Assembly (NCBI RefSeq): GCF_021462225.1
Contig: NC_061804.1
Location: 3,258,501-3,322,500, forward strand
Direction: 5' to 3'
Origin: Girardinichthys multiradiatus
Taxonomy: Eukaryota > Chordata > Actinopteri > Cyprinodontiformes > Goodeidae
DNA length: 64,000 bases
The notes beneath the pieces were generated by a model. It ran no database searches and was not told the origin of the DNA. It was given only the letters and a program-made list of their open reading frames with translations. Position 1 is the first letter of the stretch, and the number at the start of each line of letters is the position of its first letter. The position numbers and the translations under genes are program-made. Shown one piece after another: positions 44,990 through 57,699 of this stretch.

Positions 44990-46300
44990 AGGGACAATGA
45001 GTGGGATGAGAAGTTGTCAAAATGAGGCATGATGCAGATGAATAGAATGAGAAGTGGATAAGGAGGATAAGTGGCATGAGAGGGGGTTATATTGAGGCAT
45101 GAGGACAATTATTGGGATGAGAGGGGGTTATATTGAGGCATTGATAAATGAGAGGAGGCCATAATTAGGATATGAGAGGGGTCATAATAAGGAATGAAAA
45201 GAATTAGGAAGTTGTGACCGTCATAACAAGGCAGGAGGCAGAGAAGTGGGAAGAGAGGGGGTCATATTGAGGCGTTTGGGGGATGACAGGGATGAGAGGG
45301 GTCATAATGAGGTATGAAAAGAATTAGGTTGAGAGGCAGTCATACCAAGGCAGGAGACAGACAAGTGGGATAAGACGGAGGTAAAATAAGGCATTAGGAT
45401 GGGATGTGAAGAAGGTTATAATTTAGGATGAATGGGATGAGAGGGGTGTCATAATGGAGCATGGAGAGGATGATTGGCAAAAGAGGGGATCATAATAAAG
45501 CATGAGGAGGGTGAGAGGGGGGTCATAATGAGGCATTAAGATGATGAATGGGATGTAAAGGGGGTCAAACGTTAAGACAAGGATTCTAAGAGATTCATAA
45601 TGTATGGTGATGAGAATTAGAGGGGTGTGAATGGGGTCTTAACAATACATTAGAAGGATGAATGGAATTAAAAAGGACACTTTGAAGCATGAGGAGGATG
45701 AGTGGGGTAGAGGGGTGTCATAACTACGACACGAGTCTGATGAGAAGACAGGAGTATGAGAAAGGGTCGGAAGGATTTTGGCAGAAAATAAAAATAGGTT
45801 TTAAGAAGGAATAAGGATAAGTTAGAAATAGACTTATTATGTGGAATGAATACAAGAGACTGTAATGAGAAAAGTTAATGTTATTAGGATAAGATTTAAT
45901 AAGGAAAGGAATTAATGAATAAAATAGGTCATAATGAGGTATAATGGAAATATGGCAGCAATTAAAGGATGAAGGGATGAGGAGGATGAGTGGGATGAAT
46001 AGGGGTTATGAATAAGAGTTGAGAACCATAGGTGGAATCAAAAAGGGATGAGTAATGAATAGGATCAATGGAATTAGAACAACTAATAATGAGGAGGATG
46101 AGTGGGAGGAGAAGAACGAGCAAATAAAAGTGCGTAAAGAGAAATAAGGTGGATAAATCATGAGGACTATAAGTTGTAGGAGGGTGATTAAGATTAAGGC
46201 TAAGAAGGAGCAGTGAGATTAGAAGGACTATTAATAAAGAAGATTTGTGGGATGAGAAGGATAGGTTGGAGAAAATGGGGTTGTAATGAGTGATGAGGAA
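44990..46300 (+). repeat. Degenerate purine-rich minisatellite, about 1.3 kb
   Basis: Variants of gggatgagaggggtcataat and gaggcatgaggaggatgag recur throughout, with centre-to-centre distances of about 35-45 bp in the clearest part (45448, 45489, 45524). The plus strand is overwhelmingly A/G. Units diverge but order and strand bias are kept. Confidence 0.8.
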
Positions 46301-46329
46301 GGTAAGTGGAAAGAAAGTTCCTGAATATA

Positions 46330-49300
46330 CTTTAACACATTAACTTCATTTAGGAAGCTGTTAACTCCTTTTAAAACTGTAAGTATTTGCCTGTATATTT
46401 AATTTTTGGACCTCTTCCTCTTGCCCTGCCTCGTTGGAACCTCAAAGATGTTTAAACTTTAAATCCTCACTGGTATTTGACACATGGTTGTGTTAAATTA
46501 TTAAGACGTGTTGAAACAACTCAGATCTTGGTGGCTCGCTGATCTTCCTTGGCATGCCCTCTGACACACTACCAGTATGTAGTTAGACTATAATGGATGT
46601 TGTGGTGCTGTTAGGCAGTGCAAAGCTGCATATATGCTATAGAAATGGCTTATTTGTTTGTGTAGTATTTTTTCCTTCAATTAAGTGACTTAACAAATTT
46701 GCATAAAGTACTGTCCTCCAATGTCGTTTAGACATCTGTGGGTAGCTTTAGATAGCCTGACAGGATGCAAGACCCTTTGCTGTAGTTATGCACACAAACC
46801 TTTTTTCCTTAAAGTGTCAAATAGGCTAGTAAGTTTTAGCGCTTATACAGTATTTCGATTTTTGAGTATTTCTAATGTATTATCTGAAATGTATTATAAT
46901 GAGAAATCTTCCAGCAGAAGCTTTCGGTTGAAGCCAGTCTTTTTTGATCCTTCATATTGTATTATTGTGAGCCTGATAAAAATACTGTCATTTATTATAT
47001 GAATTCATTGTAAATTGTATGCTACTATGCGAGCTGGAATGTTTTGCAGTAACAACATCTTTCTGGAGTTCAAATAATCTGCCTTATCTGAGAAAACTCT
47101 GTAATAATAAAAACTTTATAAATAAATGCGTAATACTTAATGCATTGACTGTCCCTTTGCTTCATTGTTCTGAAACCAGGGTACATGTGCTACCACCTTT
47201 TGTATTAAAAAGGAAACTAAAGAAGCCAGTTGGAATCCTATGAGTAACCTGCAAACTCGCTATTGGAGCAGATAGCCTGGCTAATTAACCATTTGATATC
47301 AGCTTCGAACACTCCCAGTATTACTCTATAAAGAGCAGACTTACAAAAAGCCATTGTATTCTCCACAATAAGCAGCTTATTTACAGGTGTTTATTCAAAA
47401 TTTGAATCAATGTTCCTTTTCTTTTGTAAATAAAACAAATTAGATCTACATTTTTGTTAACATTTTTTGTAAATTCTCAAGATCATCACATTGTGAGAAT
47501 TTCATGCTAGCCCCTGACTAAAGATAGGTAACAGTGATGAACAATAAACTACATATATTTCTCATCATATTTTAGATCCAGAAAACCTAAAAAGTGTGAA
47601 AAATGATAAAAATATCACAATCTGTCTTTCCAGGTATTTTTAGGCATGAGGAATTTTAAAATGCACTTTTCTTAAAAGCCTTTTGAATCACTGTTGTTTA
47701 CAACAAGAAGGTACTTCCAAATTCAGACCATTATATTGTGTCAGTAACAACAAATTTTGAAGTCTTTTCCTCTCTAATTTGTTTTCTTGACAAAAAATGT
47801 TTTTAGAGATAAGTTGAATGGAGGTCTGGCCGCTTAGTGGTGACACAGAAAATGGATGTAGTCACCACTTTTACTACTAAGATCGCCAATACAGAAAAAA
47901 AATGGTGAGCTCTGTGGAAGTAAAAACAGGTTTTTACTCACTCACTATTTGCTTCAAAATTATAAGAATGATGGAATCATGAATTTAAGAGAAGGAATAA
48001 CCCAACCTGAGGGAAGAGGACACAACCCAGTTTATGCCACTGCTAAGACAGATTGCACGAGCAGAGAGTCAACAGCCAGACCATCGAGTTGTTTGTGGGT
48101 GTTGTGAACAGTAAGCTATCAGGTAAGCAAATTCTACATTTTACTAATAATTACATGAAGCAGCATTAGTTTTTCTCTGTCTTAGCCAAATGTAGGGCTA
48201 AGACACAGAGCATGAAGGGATTGCTTATGGCCAAACAATATGTTGTTAAACTTTTAATAGCATGACATACAGTGTCCCCAGAGTAATGGTTTTACACCCA
48301 CATTCTAGTGCAGCTATACCCTAATGAGTAAAACAAGGCCTGATTATGTCTGATTATGAGAAAAGTGAGACTTAGACAATTACTGCATGTTTTCCTTACA
48401 TAGTATTACAAGTATTCTGGTGAAACAGTTGCTTGGAGAAATGGGAGGGCAGATATCCGTGGGCATCACAGTCACAATGCTGGTCAAAACCGGAGCACAA
48501 ATTATAACGTCCACCTGAATGCTGCCAGAATTTCTTATGTTCAGTTTTTGTCACAAGCAGTCCTGTCCACTGTAATAAATTACATGTAGACTGGGCTTAC
48601 CACAGGGCACGTTTAAATACTTCTGTAGTGCTGGTTTGATAGGTCTCCCAGCTTCTGCTCTCAAACAACAGTTCTCCTGACTTCCTCCTTCTCACAGGAT
48701 TAATCAGCATTAAAATCTTTTTAACTACTTTCTTCTTGGGTGATCGTTGTGTGATGCACTGATGCCCTACAAAGTAAAGGAAAAAATACTATAAATGCCA
48801 TTTTGGGACATGCACTGTCACAAGGCATGATTTGAAAAAAATTGTGAATAGATCTTGATTACATTAACAAACTCTCCTGGTACGTAATATTGATCTCCTC
48901 AATGATGGTTGCAATGGGATTTAAGTGCAAGGATTGTTGAAGCATGCGCACTACATGCACTTAAAGCTATGTTTGCTCAATGCAGAATCAAGGCCCGCTG
49001 CATATAATGAGCAAAGTCACCTGGGCTAACTCTATCAATCCTTTTATGGGATTTATTGGCATGAAGGTTGAACCCTCCATTCCTAAACTCAACGTCTCCC
49101 CGTAATGAAGCCATATCATGTCTTATGGGAGGGTCAGAGGAAGTGAGTCTGCATCTGTCAGTATGTTGGCCAACATCCAGAACATCGTGTTCCTAATTGT
49201 CCCCAACAAAAAAAAGGCCTGAGAATATGAAGCGGACTTTGGCAAAACGCCAGCGAGCCCTGGAAGACGCTCTGAAAACATGCTCTTACCTCATTGGCAT

Positions 49301-49740
49301 AAGTGCAACAAAATGAAACCGCTTTTTCCTCCCTTCATGGAGACTGGAAGAAAGTCAGTGAAAGATGACTAATGCATTTATATTTAAGCATATGCTTTCT
49401 TCAGAGTGATTTATAGAATAACGTTAAAAACATAACACGTTTTCCCATCAGAGAAAATCATAATTAACACAAACAGACATTAGCATTGTTAAAGGTCTAA
49501 GCAACCTACCGTTTGTGAGAATTATTTTTTTGAAATAATTACAATGTTCCCTGCCATCATGTGAAAAATACTTATTATCTGACCCGATTGTGTAACACCT
49601 TTGTCTGAAACAGATGGGGTTTGGTGTAATTCATTTAGGTGAGCCGCAGTCTCTTGTCAGGAGATGGTATAAGACATTAAAATCGGGCTGCCTTTCAGTG
49701 GCAAAAATGGATTTGAGTGGGAATAGAGGGGATTTATGAA
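46330..49740. other. Intergenic, no recognisable transposon
   Basis: A long stretch without familiar repeats, in contrast to the rest of the window. It contains no supported exon. Frames at 46721-47002 and 47019-47243 lack domains. Confidence 0.35.
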
Positions 49741-49744
49741 AGAG

Positions 49745-50515
49745 TAAATGGACAGTAGCGGTTACAGATGACTAAATAGTAAGAGGTTAATAGCTAAGGC
49801 TGGAGGTGAGTAGCCAGGAAAAATGGCCAATGGTTGCCATTTGACATGGAGAGGTGAAAGTCAGCAACCAGGAACAGCCAGAGTGGTGGTAGGACATTGA
49901 GACTGCCAAATGATGGGGAACAAGAGGTTTAAAAAAGATAGACACATGGAGGGTACATATGAACTGATACCAGCAACTAGGAGTCAATTATCATATATAC
50001 GTAAGCTGGAATCAGTCAAGGTCAGAAAATAGAAACACATGGAAGTCAATGGTTTGGAATGTTAGGTTAATACACAGATGTTAATGGTGATCAATGCTTT
50101 GGATGTTGCACAGAGATTAATGGGCCAAAGGCTGGGAATGGATGAAGGTTGGTGGCTCAGTATGGTGGAACTAAATCCTTAGATGTGAATGAAGGTCAAC
50201 AGCTAGAAAGTGGGTGAATTCAATTGTCAGGAATAATTACCAGTGAGGAACAACTGAGGCTCAATAGCCAAGAACAAATGGAGGTCATTGATTTCTAAAC
50301 AGTGAAGCTCAATAAATATAAGCGGATAAAACTCAATAGTCAGGAATAGATGGCTTCTAGGAAAGGAAGTAGATCCCCGGATAGAAATAAGAAATGTTTA
50401 TGGCTATGTTTAAGAGAAGTCAATAGTTAGAAGGAATAGAAGTCATAAAGTGGAATAAACTGAGATTATGTGTCATTAATGAGGGCTGAATGGAGAGAAG
50501 AATGGGCCGGCTACA
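49745..50515 (+). repeat. Second degenerate purine-rich tandem repeat
   Basis: Variants of gaggtcaatagccaggaat and atggaagtcaatgg repeat at roughly 25-40 bp spacing from about 49790 to 50470. The unit differs from that of 44990-46300. Confidence 0.6.
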
Positions 50516-51615
50516 GTGTCAAGGTACGGTTAAGACAGAAAAGTACTTCCCAAGTGTTTTTAAATAGAGTAAAACATATTAAACTCTGCTTTTTTTGAAT
50601 ATTCAAGGTTTATTTTGAATGTTTACATTATTATTCCAACACAGAAATTAACAGATGAAGCCATTTTTGACATATGCCTTATCTTTGAAACCATTTTAAA
50701 ATACTTGTTCTAAACTTTTTTAGTTATAGATAGTTAGTTAGGACCAAACTGTGGCTGAAAAGTAGAGATCTGCAGTTGGAAATTACTTTGATCCCTTTTT
50801 ATCTTCTGACACACATACGGAGTGAAGTGGTCTTACGGAGAAAGGGACGCGTCTCTTATTGAAGTTTGCTGTGGGAATAGCCTAGTTATTGTCTTCAGCC
50901 TAATTTAGAAATAATGAGGCCATTTGTCAGGCTTTTGTTGTCCCAGGGAGTGTTCTTCATAAAAAGTTGGTTGGTCAGTTAACAACATATTTTCCTTTTT
51001 TAATGGTTTATTATTCTGTCGTATGGTTGTTTTATCTCCGTTAACATGTCTAAGTTTGATGCAACCTTTAGGAATTTAATGTTAGCATAAAATGCAAACA
51101 GAGCGCCATGTGCCTTATTTAGATGACTGCTATAAAAATAATAGACAGGTCGTCAGGTCAGCTTTAATTAGTTAGCTCCACTGGGCACTGGGCTGAGCAG
51201 GGAACATCCACCCATCAGTTAAGCTGATATTTGAATTTCCAATAAACTCAATACATGAGATGCTCTGGATTCACGCTGAAATTAGATGTTTCCGCCTTCT
51301 CAAAAAAATGAGAGGATATTTTTGTCATTTTACTGTCATCCGAGTTGAATGCAATTTCTTGTCTACAAAAAAAAAGAAGCTGATTTTGATTCAGATTTTT
51401 TTAGGTTTATATCCTGTTGTTTTAGGCAGACAGGGCAGGACTATGAGGGAGTGGCCCGTTATCAAGGACAAAACTTGTCTTCCATATATCCTTGTAGGAC
51501 TTTTATTTATTCTGTGTAAAGGTGTGGAGGATGCAAGTCCTCTTTCATGCATACTGAACCATTCAACCTGATTCTGCAAGTAATCCAAAAGATGGAACTC
51601 CACACATTCAAAAAC
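50516..51615. other. No recognisable feature
   Basis: Intergenic sequence. The frame 51260-51571 has no domain. Confidence 0.3.
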
Positions 51616-51619
51616 CCAG

Positions 51620-52215
51620 TGCTAGAAGGGACTAGTACTGCCTGCGGGGCTTAGAGTGGGTCACATTTGACCCAACTGTGGCAGCCATTGTGGCAGCGGT
51701 CATAGTGCTGATGTGCAGCTTACGGGAGAGAGTGGAGCGGTCCGCCAGGGAGGGGCACAGCGCCTGGAATGTAGACCAGAACGGAGTGCGCTGGGAGGGT
51801 GGACAGGGTTCGCTCAGCAGGTTGGTCTTCCCGGACGGCTCGCCAGCAAGGTAAGATCCAGGACTTAGGAAGTGCTCCGACTGAGTCTGGTGGTTCTGGT
51901 CTGATCAGGTCGGTCTCGGAGTCAGTATCTGAAAAATGGCAGGACAAGGGGAAATTATTACAACAGTACTCAAAAACAACTCTATCTTCTCTGGAATCAT
52001 AAAAATGATCTGAAAATGACCAGGAAACTGTACCACAAGGGCAAAACGCTCAGGCAACAAAGTGCTGGCAAGCCCTCCTCTTATACTGGCCAGCTGAAAG
52101 CTCAACAAGCTACACCTGTCCAGCTCCTCCTGGCAGCCGCACCTGGTGGGAAGGAGAGCTAGCAGCAGGTACAACACACCTCCAGATCCTGACAGCAGAT
52201 CCTGTGCTGGAAGCT
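51620..52215 (-). repeat. LTR-like repeat block
   Basis: On the minus strand it begins near 52200 with tgctgtcaggatctgg and includes a TATA-like gtataagagg near 52085. It continues GC-rich to about 51620. A different family from the 20081-20568 repeat; class uncertain. Confidence 0.35.
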
Positions 52216-52219
52216 GATG

Positions 52220-53485
52220 GATCAAGGCTAGCTCTCTCTGTTTCATCTAGCTTTTTCTCCTTTCCTCAGATTAAATGAATTAGAATGTAGAACTAGGCTA
52301 AGAAATCCTTTTCTTTCCACTTCCAATAGACACTGACAAACTTTAGACCTCTAATCAGCTAACTATCAACTTTTTAGTGTTCATTCCCCACGTTATTATT
52401 TATCTTTTAATTTTTAGTTGTAAAGTAAAATAACTTCAGTGTTCTTTGTCTGTGTTTCTTAGCCTTCATACTTGTTTCTATGTGTGTTTCTACCATTTAG
52501 TTAATAATTGGTGAGTAAATACACTCCTAATCAAAATCTGAAGACCAGGACAGAAAGTTACAAGTACCTCCATTCTGAGCTGCTAGATCATGAGCAGCTT
52601 GCAAGGTGAGCTTCAAAATCCGAAGAGAAGAAACAGGAGCAGGATACAAAAAACTGAGTAGGCAAATATTAGAAATCCTAAATGTGTTTTCAGTGCAGTA
52701 ATTAGCGCATTTGCTTGGACTTCCTTCAAGCTGCAGCTCAGCTCAGGGCTGGTTGCCCCCACAAGGCCTGGTAAATAAATCACTGAGGGTGCTAATAGGA
52801 TTCCATCTGAAACAGTCATTGAACTAATATTCTGCGCGCAACCTGCCAACCTAATAGCCGAGGAGCAGCGACTCCAAAGGGGACACTCAGAGCAGCACAG
52901 ACGCAGAAGAAGAAGTAGAAGAAGAGCAGAAATAATCAATACTTCACAGTCGGCAGCATCATGTATTGAATAAATTCACGGCTTGTGCTTTACGGCATGA
53001 ATCCATGAAGATGCAAACATTTCTGAAGGTGAGGGGATGAATCAGACTGGCATTCAGTTGCAGCTTTTTCATTTTGATAAGGCGCTGCCCCCTCCTCTCT
53101 GCTCAGAGTTTGCAACTCGCTGCGATTATTCGGCTGAGCTGCATTAGCAGATTGGTTCTGCGCGCCGTATCTCTGCTCACAGCAATGAATAGTGTCAGTT
53201 CACTGTCAGGAGGAGAGCACAGCACTGTTCCCATTCTCACCCCTGCTGTCAGGGTTCGAGGAGGACAATTTGTCATCAGGAGACCCACTTTATATGCTTC
53301 ATTACTGTGGCTTCAAGCTGTGACTTCAAGGGTACAGTACCAAAAAACCCATGAAAGTATCTCAGCTGTAAGCCAAAGGGACAGCCTGAGCTGAGGAGGG
53401 TGTTCAAAACCTGTTACACAGATTTCTTCTGGTTTTGCTCTTAATTGTTTCAAATAATCAGTTAGTTTTTAAAAATAATAATTAG
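52220..53485. other. No recognisable transposon or gene
   Basis: Includes GC-richer, apparently unique text at 52820-53400. The frames 52613-52939 (minus) and 53074-53394 (plus) have no domain or splice context. Confidence 0.3.
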
Positions 53486-53489
53486 TTTT

Positions 53490-54590
53490 TAAATAATTTA
53501 AAAAAGCTGCCCAAACCAACCTGGCCCTAAACCTAATAACTGGCAGTGAGTCTTAGTGGTAATTAGCTGTGGAGGAATTTCAGCCCACTCTTCCCTGCTG
53601 AATTGTTTTTGAACATAAAGGGCCTATTTAAGATCACACCACTGAACTCAGTTGAATTTAAGTCTGGACGTTGAACTGACCACCCCAAAGCCTTCATCTA
53701 GTTTCATTTGCTGTTTTTTAATCATTCAGAGACAGACTTGCTGATGTACTTTGGATCATCATCCTGCTGCAGAATCCAAGCATGCTTGAGCTTAAGGTCA
53801 CAAATTGACGGTTGGACATTTTCATTCAGTAATTTCTGCTAGACAGCAAAAGTCATGGTTCCATCAGTTACAGAAACTTTTTCCAGGTCCTAAAGCAACT
53901 AAACAGTCACATACCATCACACTGACACCACCATGTTTGAGTGTTGGTCTTATGCTCTTTTCTTAAGTGCAATGTTTTTACAACAGATGTAACAGGATGC
54001 ACACTTTTTAAGAAGTTCTACTTTTGACCCATCGATCCACAGAACATTTTCCCACAAGCGTTTGGGATCATTATGATGTTTTTTGGAAATGTGAGAGGGG
54101 GCCATCTGATGTTTTTGATCAGCAGGGGGTTTTCACCTTGAAACTCTCCCATAAATGCAATTTTCTCCCTCACTCTTTCTTCAGGTTGAATCGTGAACAT
54201 TGGACCTTAACTGTTTGACCTTTTTGGTAGGTCAATTACTCCTAGAAGGGTTTTCTTTTATTTGTGGATTATGGCTCTCACTGTGGTTTGCTGAAGTGTC
54301 AAAACCTTAGAAATGGCTCTGGAACCCTTCCCAGACTTTGTTTCTCATCTGTTCTTGAATTCCTTTAGATTGGGGAATAGTTTGCCTGCTTCATGTTGTC
54401 AGACAGGTTCTAGTTAAGTAGTAGTTTATTTCCAAAAAACGTGTTTGATTCCTGATATACCAGGGAGCATAATCATTTACAACATTTAGATTGATGGTCA
54501 AACACATTTCACAGCACTGTAACTGGTCCTGACCTAAACATTTGAATTCTTTACAGCTTTTCCAGGTGCCCATTTTTGAAGGTTTGTTTT
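53490..54590 (-). pseudogene. Degraded Tc1/mariner-like DNA-transposon relic
   Basis: Sister copy of 22620-23350 with shared blocks gcttgagcttaaggtcacaa, atttctgctagacagcaaaa and gtcatggttccatcagttac. A caccaccatgtttgagtgtt block at 53929-53948 is the reverse complement of a KxGGGx-type transposase motif, and gaccttaag-like text and a tggctctcactgtggtttgctgaag block follow. No intact frame. Confidence 0.6.
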
Positions 54591-55138
54591 AAGATTTGTC
54601 CATAGGTTCTGGATCCCACAGACAGAAACACACAAAACGTGGCTCACATACTGATGCTGTTAGTCTCGTGTTGTCTCAGTCTTTAGCTGTAGTTCACCCG
54701 CTAGTCTCCATTCTCTTTCAGAAGCTGAAGTGTTGTCATAATGTTGAGGTTTAGTTTGTCAACTCTTGTTTCATTTCGAAATAGTTTTGTCCTGTCATAC
54801 CTGTCATTTTTATTTCTTTCGTGGCTCTTTGCTTATTCCCACTACATAGTTTTTTTTTTTTTTAAAGAAAATGCCAAACTTGGCATCAGCTCCACAGATT
54901 TTACTTCCTGAACTGACAAAGAAAACAACCACCATCTGGCAGCATTACAACTTCATTTCAGGCTGTCAAGATTTTACAAGTAAATATCAAAGAGCTATGT
55001 TTTCATATGCTCATTTATTCAAATGTAAATAACATTAAACTAAAACCTGTATTTATAACCTAAACCTGTAAGCAGCAAGAAAACAACAACAAACTATTTT
55101 CAGTGGTTAAAATTATCTTTGTCCATAACTGTATATAC

Positions 55139-56615
55139 AGGTACATCTCATAAAATTTGAATATTGCGTAAAAGTGCAATATTTTTTGCCAGTCATCTCA
55201 AAAAGGGAAACTCATATATTATATAAATTCGTTACACATAGTGTGATATACTCCAAGGCTTTGTTACTTGTAATTTTGATGATTAAGGCATACAGATAAC
55301 AAAACCCAAAATTCAGTCTCAGAAAATGTGAATAAAAGAAATTTGAAAAAGTTCATTATTGAAAACTTATGGTGTCACACGCTAATCAGCTAATTAACTC
55401 AAAACATCCGCAAAGGTTTCCTGAGCCTTTAAACGGTTTCTCACTCTAGGTCATAGGCTACACAGTCATGGGGAAGAATTAAAAGATGTCCAGAAGACAG
55501 CCATCGACACCCTTCACAAGGACACTAGAGGCCATTGTTGAAGAAGCTGCTTGTTCACAGAGTTCTGTATTCAAGCATATTAACAGAAAATTGAGTGGAA
55601 GGAAGAAGTGTGGTAGGAATAGATGCACCAGCAATAGAGATAACTGCTGCCTTGAGAGGATTGTCAAGCAAAATATATTCAAGAATTTGGGGGAGCTTCA
55701 CAAGGAGTAGACTGAGCCTGGAGTCGGTGCATCACGCGCCACAACACACAGATGAATACTACACATGGTCTACAAATGTCACATCTCCGTGTCAAGCCAC
55801 CTGAACCAGAGACAATGTCAGAACCCTCTTACCTGGGCTAGGGAGAAAAGGAACTGGACTGTTGCTCCAAAGCATTTCATTTGGAAATCAAGGTCCCAGA
55901 GTCCGAAGCATTGCTTGAAGGGCGATGTGACATTTCCACAGTCCATGTTGATTCAGGACGCGCTGTCATCTGCTGATGTTGATCCACTTGGTTTTCTGAA
56001 GACGACGGTCATCTGTCAGGAAATTCTAGAGCACTTCATGCTTCTCTCTGCTGACAAGCTGAATGGAAATGCTGAGTTTATTTTCCAGCAGGACTTGGTA
56101 CCAATCCACACTGCCAAAGGTACGAAAAGCTGGTTCAGGGTGTTACTGTACTTGATTGGCCAGCAAACTCCCCTGACCTGAACCCCTTAGAGACTCTTTG
56201 GGATGTTGTCAAGAGGAAGATGAGAGACACTGGACCCAACATGGCAGATGACCTGAAAGCAGCGATCAAAGCATTCTGAGGTTCTATTACACCTACGCAG
56301 AACCATAGAATGATCGCCTCTCTGCCACGCTGCATTGATGCAGTAATTTATTTTATTAAGTGCATAGAAATGGGCATACTCTTCAGAAGCCTGACATTTG
56401 TGCTTAAAACATCCTTTTTTGATTGGTCTGATTTGCTACTCTGAAGACACTGAATCTTGGATTTTCTTTACCCGAAAGCCGTAATCATCAAAATTACAAG
56501 GAATAAAAGCTTGAAATATTTTTACTCTATGTGGAATGAATCTCTATAAAATAACCGTTTCACTTTCGGAAATGACGCGAAATTACTCAATATTCAAATT
56601 TGTTTAGATGTAGTT
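55139..56615 (+). mobile_element. Decayed Tc1-like element with long AT-rich terminal repeats
   Basis: Left end starts acaggtacatctcataaaat after a TA-rich flank. The right terminal region has matching reverse text (cattcaaatttgt... and ccgtaatcatcaaaattaca). Plus-strand transposase pieces are SRRQPSTPFTRTLEA (55486), NCCLERIVKQNIFKN, REKRNWTVAPKHFIWKS, GNAEFIFQQDLVPIHTAKG with the second catalytic Asp (56065-56125), and PLETLWDVVKRKMRD-like text near 56185-56225. Frames shift several times. Fragments of the same family occur at 9025, 17985, 37935 and 58900. Confidence 0.75.
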
Positions 56616-56859
56616 CAGACATGAACTAATTAGTCAGTCAGAGATTGACCAGGTTTCACTAAATTGGCTTTAATCAGTGATCTGCAGGTCAAATACTGAA
56701 AAGTATTTGAATATTTCAGTGTTCATGATTCAACATCTATTTATTAAATGCATCAGAACTCAGACTCCCAAACCCTTTTAGGTCTATAAATGCATTTACA
56801 AGTGACATCAGCCTACATGAGCCTGACGGTGTGTCTGTACCAGTGATTCAGTTGCTTTC

Positions 56860-57690
56860 TTCAGTTCAATGAGCTTGAAATGTTTGTTTCTGCACAGCTT
56901 CCATAAGGCCCCACCACAGGACTTTAATCCGGTTGAGGTCTCTACTTTTGCTGCTGTGTTTGGGATCATTGTCCTGTTGATGACTCAATCACCGTGCTTG
57001 ACAGTAGGAATGAGATTATTTCCTGATATGCTGTTGATTTTTGGACAAAGGCAAAAGATTTCTACTTTGAAGTAATATGTCCAACGAACGTTGTTTTAGA
57101 AGTCTGACTCAAATGTAACAGAGAAAATTTAAATCATGCTATCATATTTATGTTGGACAAACGAGGTTTTCACTTTTAGACCTTCCACACAAGTCATTGT
57201 ATTTTTCTGATTGTCCTGTCATGTATTTTAACATTTTAACATGCTAACAGATGCCTGTAGAGTTGGAGAGGGGGCTCTTAGGCTCTTGCAATTTCACTGA
57301 TCATTGCACAGTCTGGCTTTGATGTGAATTTGCAGGGATATACACTCCTGGGAAGATTGGCAGCTATTTGAAATGTTTCCTAATAGTGAATAATCTTTCT
57401 CACTGTAGATTGATGGACTTCAGTTATTCTAAAAATGGCCTTAACACCAAACTGATGGGCAGGTAGCAACAGCTGCAACTTAATATCATTGCTGATGCCT
57501 TTCATGCTTGGCATTGTATGCTTCAGATCGGCAAACTGCTAAAACTCATGATGTTTTAGAGGTGGTCAAGCCTGTTGATAATCAGTTAATAAAAGCATTG
57601 GATTAGCAACACCTGGCTGCTTTTCTCTTCTAAATGTGCAAAGGACAAATTAAAGCACAAAGGAATGAAGAAAAAGAAATCGTGTTACCA
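56860..57690 (-). pseudogene. Degraded Tc1/mariner-like relic
   Basis: tttaatccggttgaggtctc, gggatcattgtcctgttgat and cgtgcttgacagtaggaatg are the reverse of Tc1-type transposase text (a KxGGGx block region). The far end carries aaagcacaaaggaatgaaga and caaaatgatgggctcc. No intact frame. Confidence 0.55.
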
Positions 57691-57699
57691 AAATGATGG

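Noticed and set aside
44990..46300. CRISPR-like array
   Set aside because: Repeats are degenerate, purine-rich and without constant spacers, in a vertebrate genome.
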